Shown here: positions 10,915 through 22,191 of the stretch, one piece after another
How positions within the stretch are numbered: the stretch's first letter is position 1
How the letters are laid out: each line of letters starts with the position of its first letter
Source of the DNA: Parietaria judaica
Taxonomy: Eukaryota; Streptophyta; Magnoliopsida; Rosales; Urticaceae
DNA length: 64,000 nucleotides
Reading direction: 5' to 3'
Assembly (NCBI GenBank): GCA_954871525.1
Contig: OX940870.1
Span: 17,267,501 to 17,331,500 of the forward strand
Translations under genes and position numbers: made by a program
The notes under the pieces: model-generated
What the model was told of the DNA's origin: nothing
Database searches by the model: none
The model's input: the letters and a program-made list of their open reading frames with translations, nothing else

Positions 10915-10922
10915 TATATATA
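10915..10922 (-). promoter_or_regulatory. TATA box of the bZIP gene
   Basis: The minus strand reads CCTATATATACC here, about 130 bp upstream of the chosen ATG, which leaves a 5' leader of roughly 100 nt. Confidence 0.6.
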
Positions 10923-10970
10923 GGAAATAATTGTTATCATATTTCGATGACACCCTTGTACTTTCTTCAA

Positions 10971-12059
10971 AATTCAAGGAGGTCCCTGAGACTGAGAAAT
11001 AATGCTAATCACACCCTCTTCAAAGTTCAAATCAAACTATTTCGTGTTAATGTTATTGTTTTTTTAAAATAATATATGAATGTCTTAATGTATCTTATGT
11101 ACATCAAAGTGATTTTATTCCTTTTATTGTTTATTACTATATTAGGACTGGAAAATACACATCGATTTTTCATCTTTTCACTACCAGCTAGCTAGGTAGA
11201 ATAATGTATTTAGTATTTCTTATGTATAATAAAAAATAATAAATGGCAAATAATAAACTGAAAAGGATGTTAGTTATATTTTACTTTTCACACTCTTCAT
11301 TATATTTATGTTATGATTATTGATTAAGACTAAAGCTCTTATTTAGTATTAACTTTATATTATTTCATAAACGCTCATATAAAGAAGTGGAGTATTGGAA
11401 TATGGGTTGAATATGGCATATAATGTACGTTCTCCAAAAAGAAAGTGATCTATGGGCGGCACGTGAACTAAAAAAATTGGAAGAAAAAGAGATTGGCTTT
11501 TTTTTTTACGAAAATGCCCTCGTAAGTATGGAGTGTGAATTACAATTACTTCATTAGGGGTTGTTTCCAATCCATGCCTGCATATATTTTTTAATCAATT
11601 TTACGTGCAATTTGAGTCACATGAAATTGACAGACAACGAAAGTACGTTCTCAAAAAAGCAACAATGAAAGATGGTGGCTCATATAAAAAATTTAAAAGG
11701 AAAAAGAGAGTGGTATTTTTCTATCCCTGAATACCCTCGCAGGGGGTGACGTGTGGTTTTCTAGCGTCGTCTGAGTCGGGTTAATATTGTCATTGCAGCC
11801 TCGGGATCTTGGCGATTAAGTAATGTTCTCCTTTCGGTTGCTTACATCATTTTTCATTTGGTTTGGCCTGCTAATTAATAAGTATTTATTTTATTATTAA
11901 TTAAATATAATACACATACCTTTCATTTCATGTGTTGGCAATTGACAGAATCAGTGCCGTTGATTGGCAAAAATGAAAAAGAGACAAGATTCTGCCACGT
12001 GACATGGTGATGTTTAATAAAGATTGACACTTGTGACTAGTCCCCAAAATCCGAGGCAA
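10971..12059. other. Upstream spacer, no gene seen
   Basis: AT-rich sequence between the bZIP promoter and the hAT element. Two loosely similar modules beginning TACGTTCTC (about 11425 and 11645) suggest an old local duplication. Short ORFs look random. Confidence 0.6.
11460..11753. promoter_or_regulatory. ACGT-core elements upstream of the bZIP gene
   Basis: A palindromic G-box CACGTG is at 11460-11465 and a TGACGTG element at 11747-11753, about 0.7 and 1.0 kb upstream of the ATG. ACGT cores are what bZIP proteins bind. Whether these sites act is unknown. Confidence 0.35.
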
Positions 12060-12170
12060 ATTGCACGCCGGTCCGACAAAAAAAAACTCCCGCCCAAAAC
12101 CCGGACCCGGATTTATCCGGTTCTGGAAAAAAAATCCCGGATAAATACGGTTCCGGGTTTTTTTTTTTTA
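12060..12170. repeat. Subterminal CCGG-rich repeats of the minus-strand hAT element
   Basis: Repeated words CCCGGACCCGG, ATCCGG and TCCCGG in both orientations. hAT elements often carry such subterminal transposase-binding repeats. The exact element end and an 8-bp duplication could not be fixed. Confidence 0.4.
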
Positions 12171-12509
12171 ATTTAGTTTATTTTATTTAATGTTTAGTCC
12201 CTTTAATATTTATGTTGTTTAGTTGTTCAAATACAACATTTTGGTACTTATACCTAAGTTCGGTTTAAAAAATAATAAAATTATAAATTCTTAAGTTATT
12301 TATGTGTTTGAATATTTATTTAGAAACAAACATGAATTAAATAAAAATTAAAGTATACAACGAAAAATAAAAATAAAAATGTGTTTTTATTCAACAAAAC
12401 AAACTCAAGATCGGATTCGGATTTGGATAGGAACGTACAAGTACAACGGTGAAACAATACAAGTTACAAAGGCGTAATACAACAAGAAAAAAGAACAACT
12501 AAAAAGGAA

Positions 12510-14739
12510 TTACACTTGAATATTTGCAAAGTAATTCGCCATTTCTTTGTCCACCATATCGTTTTCTTGTTGTCGTTGGTTGGCCATAATCCAATCTCTC
12601 GAAAGCATAAGGATCTCGACCATTCTTGCCGCTGTTGACTTGCGACGAGGCTCTAACAACCTTCCGGCCAATGAAAACGCCGCCTCCGATGATACCGTTG
12701 AGACCGGGATTGTGAGAATGTCTTGAGCTAACATGGATAAAACCGGATACTCTGATTGGTTCATGTGCCACCATTTAAGGATGTCAAGGCCTTCATCCGG
12801 ACACGGTGTTGGAGGAAGGTTGCAGAACCGGACGTACTCGTCGATGGATCTGCGACGACGACGTCGACTATGAACACGAGATCCTGAACTTCCGCTTGCT
12901 TGTGAACCCGTTGAAGAAGACGCGACACCGCCGCCTTGCCCGAGGGACGTAAGGTTGTAGAATAGCCGGTGATTGTACATGTATGGTGAACCGGCCCCGC
13001 ATCCGCCCTTTATTGAAAAGAAAAAAAAACATTTAGAGTTTTAATAAATTAAATGAGTAAATTAAGAAATTAAATGAGTAAGTTAAGAAATTAAAACTTG
13101 TAATAAAAATTACCTGAGTTTGTTGTTGTTGCGGATTCGTTTCATCCATCTGATCTTCAGCCTCGGTAAATCTTCGCTCGTACTCTTGGTAAAGTTTCTT
13201 CATCTTTTGATCCGCGTCGAAGTAATTGTCCGTCATATAGTGCTCCCCCGTCATATTTTTCATCGCTTGTAAGACATCCTGCAATTGAGAAAGTTTAAGC
13301 GTCGGATCTACGATAACCGCGACACAATATAAAAACCGTAGCCTTTCAGAACTCCAATAAGTCTGGAACTTTGAAATCATAGGAGTTAGTACATTGCTTA
13401 ATAAAGGATTTCTTTTTGCAGTTTCAAAATGACACAAAATATCAAATACAGCGGGCAAAGCTCTTTGAGACGTGGGTGAGTAAACGTGAGATAAATCAAT
13501 AGTAATTTGATTAAAAAGGTGAAGAAAAGCCTGGAATTGGATAGCGGTTATCCAATCTTCTCTAGTGATGTCTTCGCGGAAGTCGTGCTCCGGGCTGTTG
13601 ATCCAGTTCGTAAGAAGCTCCTTGTACGGTAGGACAACATCCAACATCATATAAGTCGAGTTCCATCAGAGCGGCATGTCCGGTTGAAACGTTCTGACAC
13701 TATAATTGTTAGCCCTGCAACAATCTTCCCAAGAAACTGTACGCTGCGTAGATGATCGGATATATATAATAACGTTCCTTATTTTCGCTATACTATCGGA
13801 AATAACACTCATACCAGATTGAATAATCAAGTTAATAATATGACATGCACACCTTTGATGAAAATGACTATCCCTAAGATTGGTCAAACTTTCCTTCATT
13901 ATTTCTACGGCACCTGCATGCGCACTAGTTTTATCTAACGTAATAGAAACAACTCTATCCTTGAGGTTTCAATCCGACAAAACCTCTATGATAGCCTCGG
14001 CTAGGTTTACTGATGTGTGCCTAACCTTCATTGGCCTAAAACCTATAATGCGCTTTTCCATACTCCATTGATCATTACTAAAATGAGCTACGACGGTAAT
14101 ATAATCATCATTAGCATGGCTTTTCCAACAATCCGATGTTAAAGAAAATTTGTAAGAAGATCGTTGGAACATTTCTTGTAAATCGGCCCTTTGCTTTTCA
14201 TAAAAATTTAGAATCGTTTCGTGGGTTATATAATACGTGATTTCCCTATAGTTTATCGGCGCCAACTTTATCATCATTTTATTAAAACCTTCTCCCTCGG
14301 GCGCCGATATAGGCAAACCATCACCTATAACCCACTCAGCCACAACTTCCCTATATATTTCCTCGGATAGACGACTTACCTCTTGTTCCCGTTGTAACCT
14401 TTTGCACCGCTCGGCGTGCTTTTGTAGGCGGGAGTTGCCGTTGTTCTTCGGATGGGCCTTGAATTCTTTTCCGCAGTTGATGCAAATTCTATACCTATCT
14501 TCCAAACCAGTGGAGTGGTTGTATCTATACTCGGCCCGGAAATCGTTCTGCCACAGCAAACCCGTTAATTTCGTTCGCTTCCTGGGCGGCGGATGCGGGG
14601 GCAGACCGCTAGCTCCCAGAACCCCTCCTCCTCGGCGACGTCGGCGTCATCGCCTTGATTCGGGTCATCCGCATCGTTGTCCTCATCATCGTCGAGGTCG
14701 ACGTCGTTGGAATGGTTCCTCGACCTATTTTCCTAAAAA
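12510..14739 (-). pseudogene. hAT-superfamily transposase, nearly intact
   Basis: hAT transposases cut and paste DNA elements with 8-bp target duplications. Read leftward: an acidic N-terminal exon (after a TTTTTTTAG acceptor near 14740), a BED-type zinc finger with CINCGKEF and HAERC (about 14380-14490), the RNase-H-like core (SLTSDCWKS near 14125; ACHIINLI near 13830; WNSTYMML near 13640; ISKFQTYW near 13370), a 106-bp intron (13008-13113), and the C-terminal dimerisation domain with LDILKWWHMN, DILTIPVSTVSSEAAFS and MVEILMLSRDWI (about 12580-12790). After the finger, only two in-frame TGA codons interrupt it, near 13967 and 13664. Each fits a single C-to-T type change, at expected Trp and Arg positions. 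A frame change also occurs near 14620. The start exon is not identified. Confidence 0.85.
13008..13113 (-). other. Predicted intron in the hAT transposase
   Basis: Donor CAG|GTAATT and acceptor AATAAAG|GGC on the minus strand. Removing it joins the Gln-rich end of the core to the Gly/Ser-rich linker before the dimerisation domain. Confidence 0.6.
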
Positions 14740-14794
14740 AAGTAATGGAATATTAATATTAATTTAACAATATTAATTTAATTTATCGTATGAA

Positions 14795-15805
14795 TTTAAT
14801 ATTAATCGTATGAATTTAATTAAATTTCATATAGCTAATTAAAAAAGTTAACAAAATTAAAAATGGTATTTTTTATGTGTGAAAATAATTATCAAGCTCT
14901 TTTAGACGGAACTCCCCGAGGTTCCAAGGCCAGATTGACTGGAAAGGATGCTATGATCTCACTTTAGGCCCAAGCTTTTCTAGATAGAACTCCCCGAGGT
15001 TCCCAGACTAGCTTGGAGGAGATTGCAAAGCAAACCTTATTTAAAAATCAATCTTTCTAAGACACCATAATCTAATAAGAACTTTATAATTATTACCACA
15101 CATAGAAATTACATTTTTAATTTTTTTTAACTTATTTAAGAAACCATTTAAAGTTTAATTAAACTAATATGAATAAATGATTAATTGATTATTAAATCTC
15201 AAGAAATTCGTTTCTGATGTGGAATATTAGTCGGAACCGCAAGCACAGAGCATACTAAGACTTTCAAGAGACGTGTGATTAATTAGTTAACTAACTAATT
15301 TAACTAGTATGATTAAATAATTTAAATAATTATTAAATAATTAAACAAATTAGGCAAATATGATTAAATGATTATTAACCAACAAACAATCTCAAGAAAA
15401 TCGTTTCTGATGTGGAAGATCAGTCGAAACCGCAACCACAGAGCATACTAAGATTTTCAAGAATTAATATTTATCATAAAAATTAATACTTTTATTTATT
15501 ATCGAACAAATTAATATCACAAATTAATACTTAGAAAATTTGGTTTTTAAATAAGGTTTGCTTTGAGATCTCCTCCAAGCTAGCCTGGGAACCTCGGGGA
15601 GTTCTGTCTAGAAAAGTTTGGGCCTAAAATCAGATCATAGCATCATTTCCAGTCGATATGACTGTGGAACCTCGGGGAGTTCCGTCCAAAAGAGCTTGAT
15701 AATTATTTTCACATATAGAAAATACAATTTTTAGTTTTGTTAACTTTTTCATTTAACTATATGAAATTTAATTAAATTAATATGATTAATATTAAACTCT
15801 TGTAA
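14795..15805. repeat. Large inverted repeat, about 258-bp arms and 0.5-kb centre
   Basis: Left arm about 14795-15050, right arm about 15545-15805. The arms share CATATAG...AATTAAA outer sequence, GATAATTATTTTCACA, paired CTCGGGGAGTTC words and TAAATAAGGTTTGCTTTG at the inner edge. The centre holds a direct repeat of about 78 bp (15195-15273 and 15388-15466) containing TCGTTTCTGATGTGG and CACAGAGCATACTAAGA. No protein is encoded. It lies exactly between the 5' ends of two oppositely oriented hAT pseudogenes. Confidence 0.75.
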
Positions 15806-15844
15806 GACTCCTTTTGTTTTAATACAACAAATCCTTCGGGCTTG

Positions 15845-16330
15845 GCGTAGGGAAGACCAAACATTGCCCAAGTGTGGAACTTTTTTCACGAAGATCGACG
15901 GGTGGAGAATGGCCAACGTATTGAACTCGCCACGTGCAAAAAGAGTGGGCACAGTCTAGATGCGATGGGGGACTTGGGAACCGGCTACTTGAAGCGACAG
16001 GCAATGGTATGCTTCCCAACCGGGGAAACTGACGAGGTAAACAGAGTACAGGTAAGTGCTCTTTCTGCTGTTAATTTATGGAAATGGACCCTCAAATGGA
16101 TTAATAACTACGGGCATGCCGCTGAGTTTTGTCAAAAATCTCATGCATACAAGAGATATGCAAATGATTAATTCGACGTACCAACAGTTTTCCCGTACGA
16201 CTTATACCAGGGACATGGAAACCGCATATGCTATGAAAAAAGACCTTTTGGTCGATTTTTTCAAAATGCCAAGCATAAACGTTGCTTTTACCTCCGACTT
16301 GTGGAGCGGTCCGAGTTTAAACGATTATTT
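15845..16330 (+). pseudogene. hAT transposase (plus strand), N-terminal part
   Basis: A degenerate BED zinc finger starts near 15862 (VWNFFHEDRRVENG, then GDLGTGYLKR; some Cys/His ligands lost) and ends at a strong donor CAG|GTAAGT at 16051/16052. The next exon resumes in the interval to 16330 with SRTTYTRDMETAYAMKK and VAFTSDLWSG, the start of the RNase-H-like core. The frame stops at an LTR insertion whose target is TATTT (16326-16330); the coding frame resumes at 18596. Confidence 0.75.
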
Positions 16331-18595
16331 TGTTAGGGATGTGCCATTAAATCAGAACTATTCACCCTTTGTATAAGCACTTTGTCATTTTCGAAGAAAT
16401 AAAGTAAAGTCTTATTAGTTAAAATCTTATTATAGTGCTAAAGATTAAATGAATGTATCCATAGTTCATCAATGTTGCAATTGTACTTTACTATCACAAA
16501 AGAGTCAATGTGAGAGAGGAATGGTAAATACAATAAATGAACTAAAATATAGTCCGTGGTTTAATTAAGAAGGTGGGAGCCTCTTAATTGTCAACCATTA
16601 GTGTGACTCAAATATAGTAATCTAATCTGGATTGCAGTATTGGTGTAATACTGATTAAGTGCACTAAGTGTGAAGCGACTTAACACTAGATTGGACCTGA
16701 CTGATTCGTGAAAGTTACTCAACTAAGACTGTACATGATAACTTTAGAATCAAGTCGCAAAAGATGATCAAATGGTAATTAATCTAAATCCTGAGGTGAT
16801 CTTGAACCCTAATTGTTAGCTTGATTGTTCTTTGATTTGCAAGTTAAAGAACACAAATATATCGTTGTTCCCAAAGTCGTAATATTAGGAACATGATAGT
16901 GGACATGGAAGGGTAGCTCGATCACAGATATGGATATCACATAGCTTTCTCTAAAAGTCAAGATGATTCCTTTAAAGCTCGTTCGTGAGAAGTAAACGGA
17001 ACTCATGACCAGCTTACGATTCGTATCGTAAGTGAGTTGTTTATAATACCACCGACTAGATTAAAGAAGAAAAAGCACGAAGGGGAAAAACGGTAACTCA
17101 CCTGCTCGAGTGTGAATCATCAAGTGAAAGATTGATTAACCCGATTTTGATTATATCACTCAACACCTTTAAAATAAAGGAATAATAAATTCGCATTACT
17201 AAAGAGTACAACTTCGGGTTTATAGTAGAGTAACACCGGAGTTAACAGACTTATCAGTTGGAGCTTAAGTGATGTGGGTCCATGGTCCGCAGGATAGCTC
17301 CGTAAAGGACGAATCGTACAATTAGGATATTTGTTATTCTAATTAATGATATAACTAATTCAAACAGAAGCTTGTGTCAAGTTTTGGACCGTTTCAATAT
17401 ATTGCGGTAAAAGTACATAAAGTTTGCCCGGAAAATAGCTGATCGGTAAAAGTCAAAACAGGAATAAATTGTCAACATAACGTTATGAATTCTAAGAGTT
17501 TTTTCTTCTATGATTTTATGTGTAAGAGCTACAAAAAAAAAGTTATGAATTATAGATCATGACATAACGTTATGTTAATTCATAAAAAAATATTACTTAG
17601 AGATAAAATTAATAGGCTAGGTCCATTGGATTTAATATTAAGTAATAGTAAGAGAGGGGAATTCGATCAAACTTGGTGGGTAAGCCCATTAGGTATTTTC
17701 CTTATCATATTTTGATAATTAATTAATTATCATGGAAATATATTCATCATAATATTGATATTGCATGAGATTTAATATTGATTTATTCATGATATTATTT
17801 TATTGGAAGGTTAATTCGAAATAAGGAAAAGATTGATAAACCATGTGTCTAATTGATAATCTAGTCGAATAGGAAAGATTGATAAAAAATTCTTTGGTTG
17901 ATTTGTGAATAATACTAATTAAAACTAATTGATTTACCTATTCATGAAAGTTTGTGTGCATGGTTTTTCCTATAAATATCAAGATAGTTTCACATTTCCA
18001 ATATCACTATCACATCACAAATTCGTGATCCCTCTTATGGTGAAGCTCTCGAAAATTCTCTCGCTCTCTAGAAAGTTCGCCTTAAGGAAATTCTCTTCCC
18101 GAAAGCTTAGAAATCGCATAAGCTATCATGCAACAAAGTTCTGTCGACGAATCCCACGCTTTGGGTACGACGAGTTCAGGAGAATATCCTGGAAGAATGT
18201 GGGAGTTTCTTTTGGCGTTAAGAAGTCTCAAGAGTGGCGGAAGCCCTGCTCAAATTCCATAGGCGCAATCTCAAGTCCGGCGGAAGCTCTTTCGAATTTC
18301 AGAAGCGCGGTGTAATTCATCATCGCCAATGAGGTACAACGTTATGCATTCGGTTAATAAATGCAAACATTTATCGCTTTGTTTATTTCCGTGATTATAA
18401 TTAATAATCTCGTGTTCATTAAATTTCTACTTATTTATCCGATCAGATCTCCGGTATCCCGGTGCTCGATCCTAGTAAGGAAAGTAACATGGAAAGTGTA
18501 ATATGGGCCTTTCCATGAAAATATTTTTAAAGATTACCCCGATGGATCGAGGCCCATTCCCGAGATATGGCGGAGGGGAAATAATATTCCCATCA
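16331..18595 (+). mobile_element. Solo Copia LTR inserted in the hAT transposase
   Basis: 2265 bp beginning TGTTAGGGATGTG and ending TTCCCATCA, flanked by exact TATTT (16326-16330 and 18596-18600). Order and short words parallel the 2.76-kb LTR at 18772: CACAAAAGAGTCA, GGGAGCC..TTAAT, GAAGCG, TTGGACCTGACTG, AAGAACACAA and GTTCCCAA. It is therefore a diverged relative of that family. No internal domain or second LTR is present, as expected after LTR-LTR recombination. The ORFs at 17929-18315 and 18503 onward begin inside non-coding LTR sequence. Confidence 0.85.
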
Positions 18596-18771
18596 TATTT
18601 GAGTGTGACCGCTCATTATGTAGACAATGATTGGAATCCATGTCAAAGACTTTTAAATCTAGCACCATTCGAGGGTCGCCATACCGGACAAAACTTTGCC
18701 GATAAATTAATAGAATTATTTAATGATTGGGGTTTACGAAATCATGTTATTTCCATTACCTTAGACAATGC
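18596..18771 (+). pseudogene. hAT transposase (plus strand), central part
   Basis: Encodes YLSVTAHYVDNDW, RHTGQNFADKLIELF and ISITLDNA, the hAT catalytic-core segment with its second acidic residue. It joins 16330 in frame when the solo LTR and one TATTT copy are removed. It is cut at AATGC (18767-18771) by the 13-kb Copia element and resumes at 31947. Confidence 0.85.
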
Positions 18772-21535
18772 TGTTGGACATGTGTGTCCTTAAACAAGAT
18801 ATTTATCCATTTGTAAAAGATTATGACAAGTCGTTGAATAAAGATGGTACTTATTATGTTAATATTATTATAGTTTCTAAAGAGTAAAATAGAATGTTTG
18901 ATTCCTTAGTTTATAAAGGATGCAATTATGTTATTATTATCACAAAAGAGTCATGTGAGGAAGAATTAATAAACATAATAAATGAACTTAAAATGTCCGT
19001 GACCTGATTAACTGGGTGGGAGCCCATTAATCGGTAAGGTCATTAATGTGACTGAAGTGACAATCCTATTCTGGATTTTGTGTGTGTCAACACTCACTAG
19101 AAGTGCATTAAGTATGAAGCGTCTTCATACTGGACTGGACCTGACCTAAACTCAAGAAGTTGTCATATAAGACCGTCACTGACAACTTGTAGTTGAATCG
19201 CAAAATGATGATCAAATGGATATTAGTTCTAAGTCCTGAGTGGTCATGAGTCCAAGTTGGTGGCTTGATTTTTCTTTGATTTAACCGTTAAAGAACACAA
19301 GATATTACCGCTGTTCCCAACACTATTATTTTGGGAACATGATAGTCAGTAGTAAGGATTGCTTGATCATATACATGGGCATCACACAACTCTCTTCAGA
19401 GTCATGATGATTCCCTTGATTGTCAGTGGTGAGAAGTAAGAGGTACCGGTGCGCCACTTATGAATCGAAACCATAAGTGGGTTACTCATAATATTACTGG
19501 CTGAGTCAAGGATGAAAATGCATTGAGGGGCATTACGGTATAAACCGCCTGCTCATGTGTGGGTAATCAAGTGAAAGGACAATAACCGATATTTGATTGA
19601 ATCTAATGGACACCCTGTTGTATATAAGGGAATAATATATCCCGTATCACTAAAGAGTGCAGCCTCGGGTCTATAGTGGAATCACTTTGAGGTTTGACGA
19701 ACACCTAGCAGTTCGTTGGAGCTTAAGTGAGACGGGTCCATGGTCCCCAGGATAGCTCCGTAACGGATGATACGTACGTGATTAAAATACATTCTGGATA
19801 ATGTTTAATCATCTGGTTCGACTTATAAAACTGACAAGTCTTTGTCAGACGTCAGATAGTTTTATCGATATCGTGGCAAAAGTATCATATTTTGGTACAC
19901 GAAAGTAACTGATAAAAGGAAAGCTAGAATTTAGATTTTAGAACAGCACCATGTTGTTCTAAATTAAATTCTAAGCAACTTTTCTTTTTGAACCAAGTCA
20001 TTCTGACTTACGGTTTGTGATTTATGGATTTTCTAAGTTTATGACTCGGTTCGATAAACTATGAAATTAAATCACATGTCACGAATTTAAATGATGGTGT
20101 TGCACCATGACATTTATTGTGTGATAAAGAGATAAGGCTTTATTAATATAATTTAATTATTTAGATTTAATTATTAATATTTTATTAATAATTAAAGGAT
20201 TTATATTAATAAATAAATAATATATATTTATGTCTTAGTTAATGTGTATTTTGAATTAGGGTTTGGAGATAACAAACCCTAGATAAATTCGAATCACTGA
20301 TATAGAAGATTTTATTTTTGCGGCGATAGTACCTGAAGTTTGGTATCTTGGCAAAAACCCTAAAATCAATTTAATCCATTGGATCGGTTATGATTTAGTA
20401 TCAACCGTTGGATTGAGATAATTGATTTGAACCCTAATATAATTCGAAATTGAAACTTGGTGACCAAGTTTAGGTATTTCGAATTTGCTTAATTAATTCT
20501 GTCCGTGGGATCGGTTTTGAGATTTAATCTTTAAACCGTCGGGTTAGAAATTAATTAACATTACATATATGATATTAAAATTCGAATAAATTTGAGATGA
20601 AGGTTCGTATTAGGGTTTTGTAAAACCCTAGGGTATTTGACTTTATCCCTAATTGATTTGATCCATCGGATTGGTTTAAGATTTAATTTTAACCATTGGA
20701 TCTAGATAATCATTAACAAATTCGAATTTAAATATATATATATATATATATAATATAATTCGAAAATATATAATATGATGATAAGATTAAATGTTTTAAT
20801 CTTATCTTATATTATTCAATTAATTAAATCCCTGATTAATTATATCCATTGGATCTAGATGAGATTGAATCTGGATCATTGGATTTAAATAATTATTTAT
20901 ATTTAATTAAAAGAATTCGAATATTGGGAGGGAAAATCTCCAAATCGGTTACAGCTTGAGCCTATAAATAGGAAGCTCATTCTACACATTTTACACACCT
21001 CTCCCCAAAGCAAAAACTCGAGCTCTCCCTCTCTCTCTAGGGTCTGCGAGTTTTCTACTTCTGATCTCTTTTCTGGTTCGGCTTACGAGATATTTTTCTC
21101 CGGTAGCTTTAAAAGATCCATCAGTTAAATTTTGCGACGGAGTCCTGCCAGCGAAGCCCACGCTTCGGTAGCGAGGAATCCAGGAGAATATCCCGGAAGA
21201 TCACGGGAGTTTCCCTCAGCACCGGCGGAGCCCTGCCCAAGTCAGAACGCGCAGCCGGAATCATCAGTTGACGTACGGCCTTATGCATTGGGTAAATAAA
21301 TGAGACCATTTACTGCTTTCTATTTATTTCCTGTTCGACTAGATTATTAATAATGAATATGAAAATATTAGATTCGAAATATTTATCAGATCTCGTTTTG
21401 TTGTTACCCGATATCCGTGTCGTCGGTCCGATAACAAGATTTCCGCTTTAAAATAATTTTTTTAAATATTACCGGGACGGCCCGGAGGCTATTATCGTGG
21501 TAAGGAAGTCGGCTTGATACCTCCGATTTCTAACA
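18772..21535 (+). repeat. 5' LTR of the Copia element
   Basis: 2764 bp, TGTTGGACATGTG...TTTCTAACA. A TATA-like CTATAAATAGGA at about 20962 precedes CT-rich sequence, marking the probable transcription start. Confidence 0.9.
20962..20973 (+). promoter_or_regulatory. LTR TATA box
   Basis: CCTATAAATAGGAAG sits at the end of AT-rich U3, followed by a CT-rich likely start region. The same motif is in the 3' LTR (near 31369) and, inverted, in the solo LTR (near 22745). Confidence 0.65.
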
Positions 21536-22191
21536 AATGGTATCAGAGCAATGGTTCAAGGATAAATAATTTTGAAATTTAATTTAAAGGTTTAAAGAAC
21601 GAATTATTTAATGAATAAATTAATAATTAAAATTGAAATTTATTTCTAGATATTTTAATTTTTAATTTAAAATTAGATTATTTCCCGACCCGAGAAATCG
21701 TGACGGGAAAATAGGGCGGGCTGCTAGGCGCAGCCCAGCCCAAGGCTAGAGGGGACCAGGAGCTGCCGCTACAGCCTCAGGGTCGAAACCCTAGGTGTTG
21801 CGGGCGAGGCCCAGGGCGAAACCCTTGCGGGTTGCCCTGGCGAGCAGCGCGTGGGACTCGCGCACTGGCCTGCGGCCCACGCTACCTGGTAGCGGAATGG
21901 GCCTGCGGCCCCAGCGCGAGGTGGGCGCTGCCCTAGCCTCTTCGGCTGGCTGGGCGTGGCTTCTCCTAGGGACGTGGGCCCCGGCTTAGGCCCGGAGGGC
22001 CCACGTACATAATTTTAATTATGGGTCGGAATTTATTCCGACCCGGTTCCTAGGAATAATTAAATATTAATTATAATTGAAATTAAACAATTATGAATTG
22101 ATAAAATATGGATGTTATTTATGGATAAGTAACATTGACTTATTTTAAATAATTCATAAAATTAAATATGGGTATTATTTATTGAATAAAT
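21536..22191 (+). other. Copia leader, first part, with a GC-rich block
   Basis: Non-coding. A strongly GC-rich block (about 21705-22005) contrasts with AT-rich flanks; its ORF at 21795-21989 has no recognisable product. Confidence 0.6.
21538..21549 (+). other. Primer-binding site of the Copia element
   Basis: TGGTATCAGAGC, two bases after the 5' LTR; perfect initiator-tRNA-Met complement. Confidence 0.9.

Noticed and set aside
10587..10970. Longer N-terminus for the bZIP protein starting at 10970
   Set aside because: The extra 62 codons overlap the TATA box and leader and resemble no bZIP; the ATG at 10784 begins the conserved MKRSPSEL motif.
17929..18315. 128-residue ORF, possible gene
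   Set aside because: Lies in the 3' half of a solo LTR; its position matches the transcribed leader part of related LTRs and no domain is recognisable.
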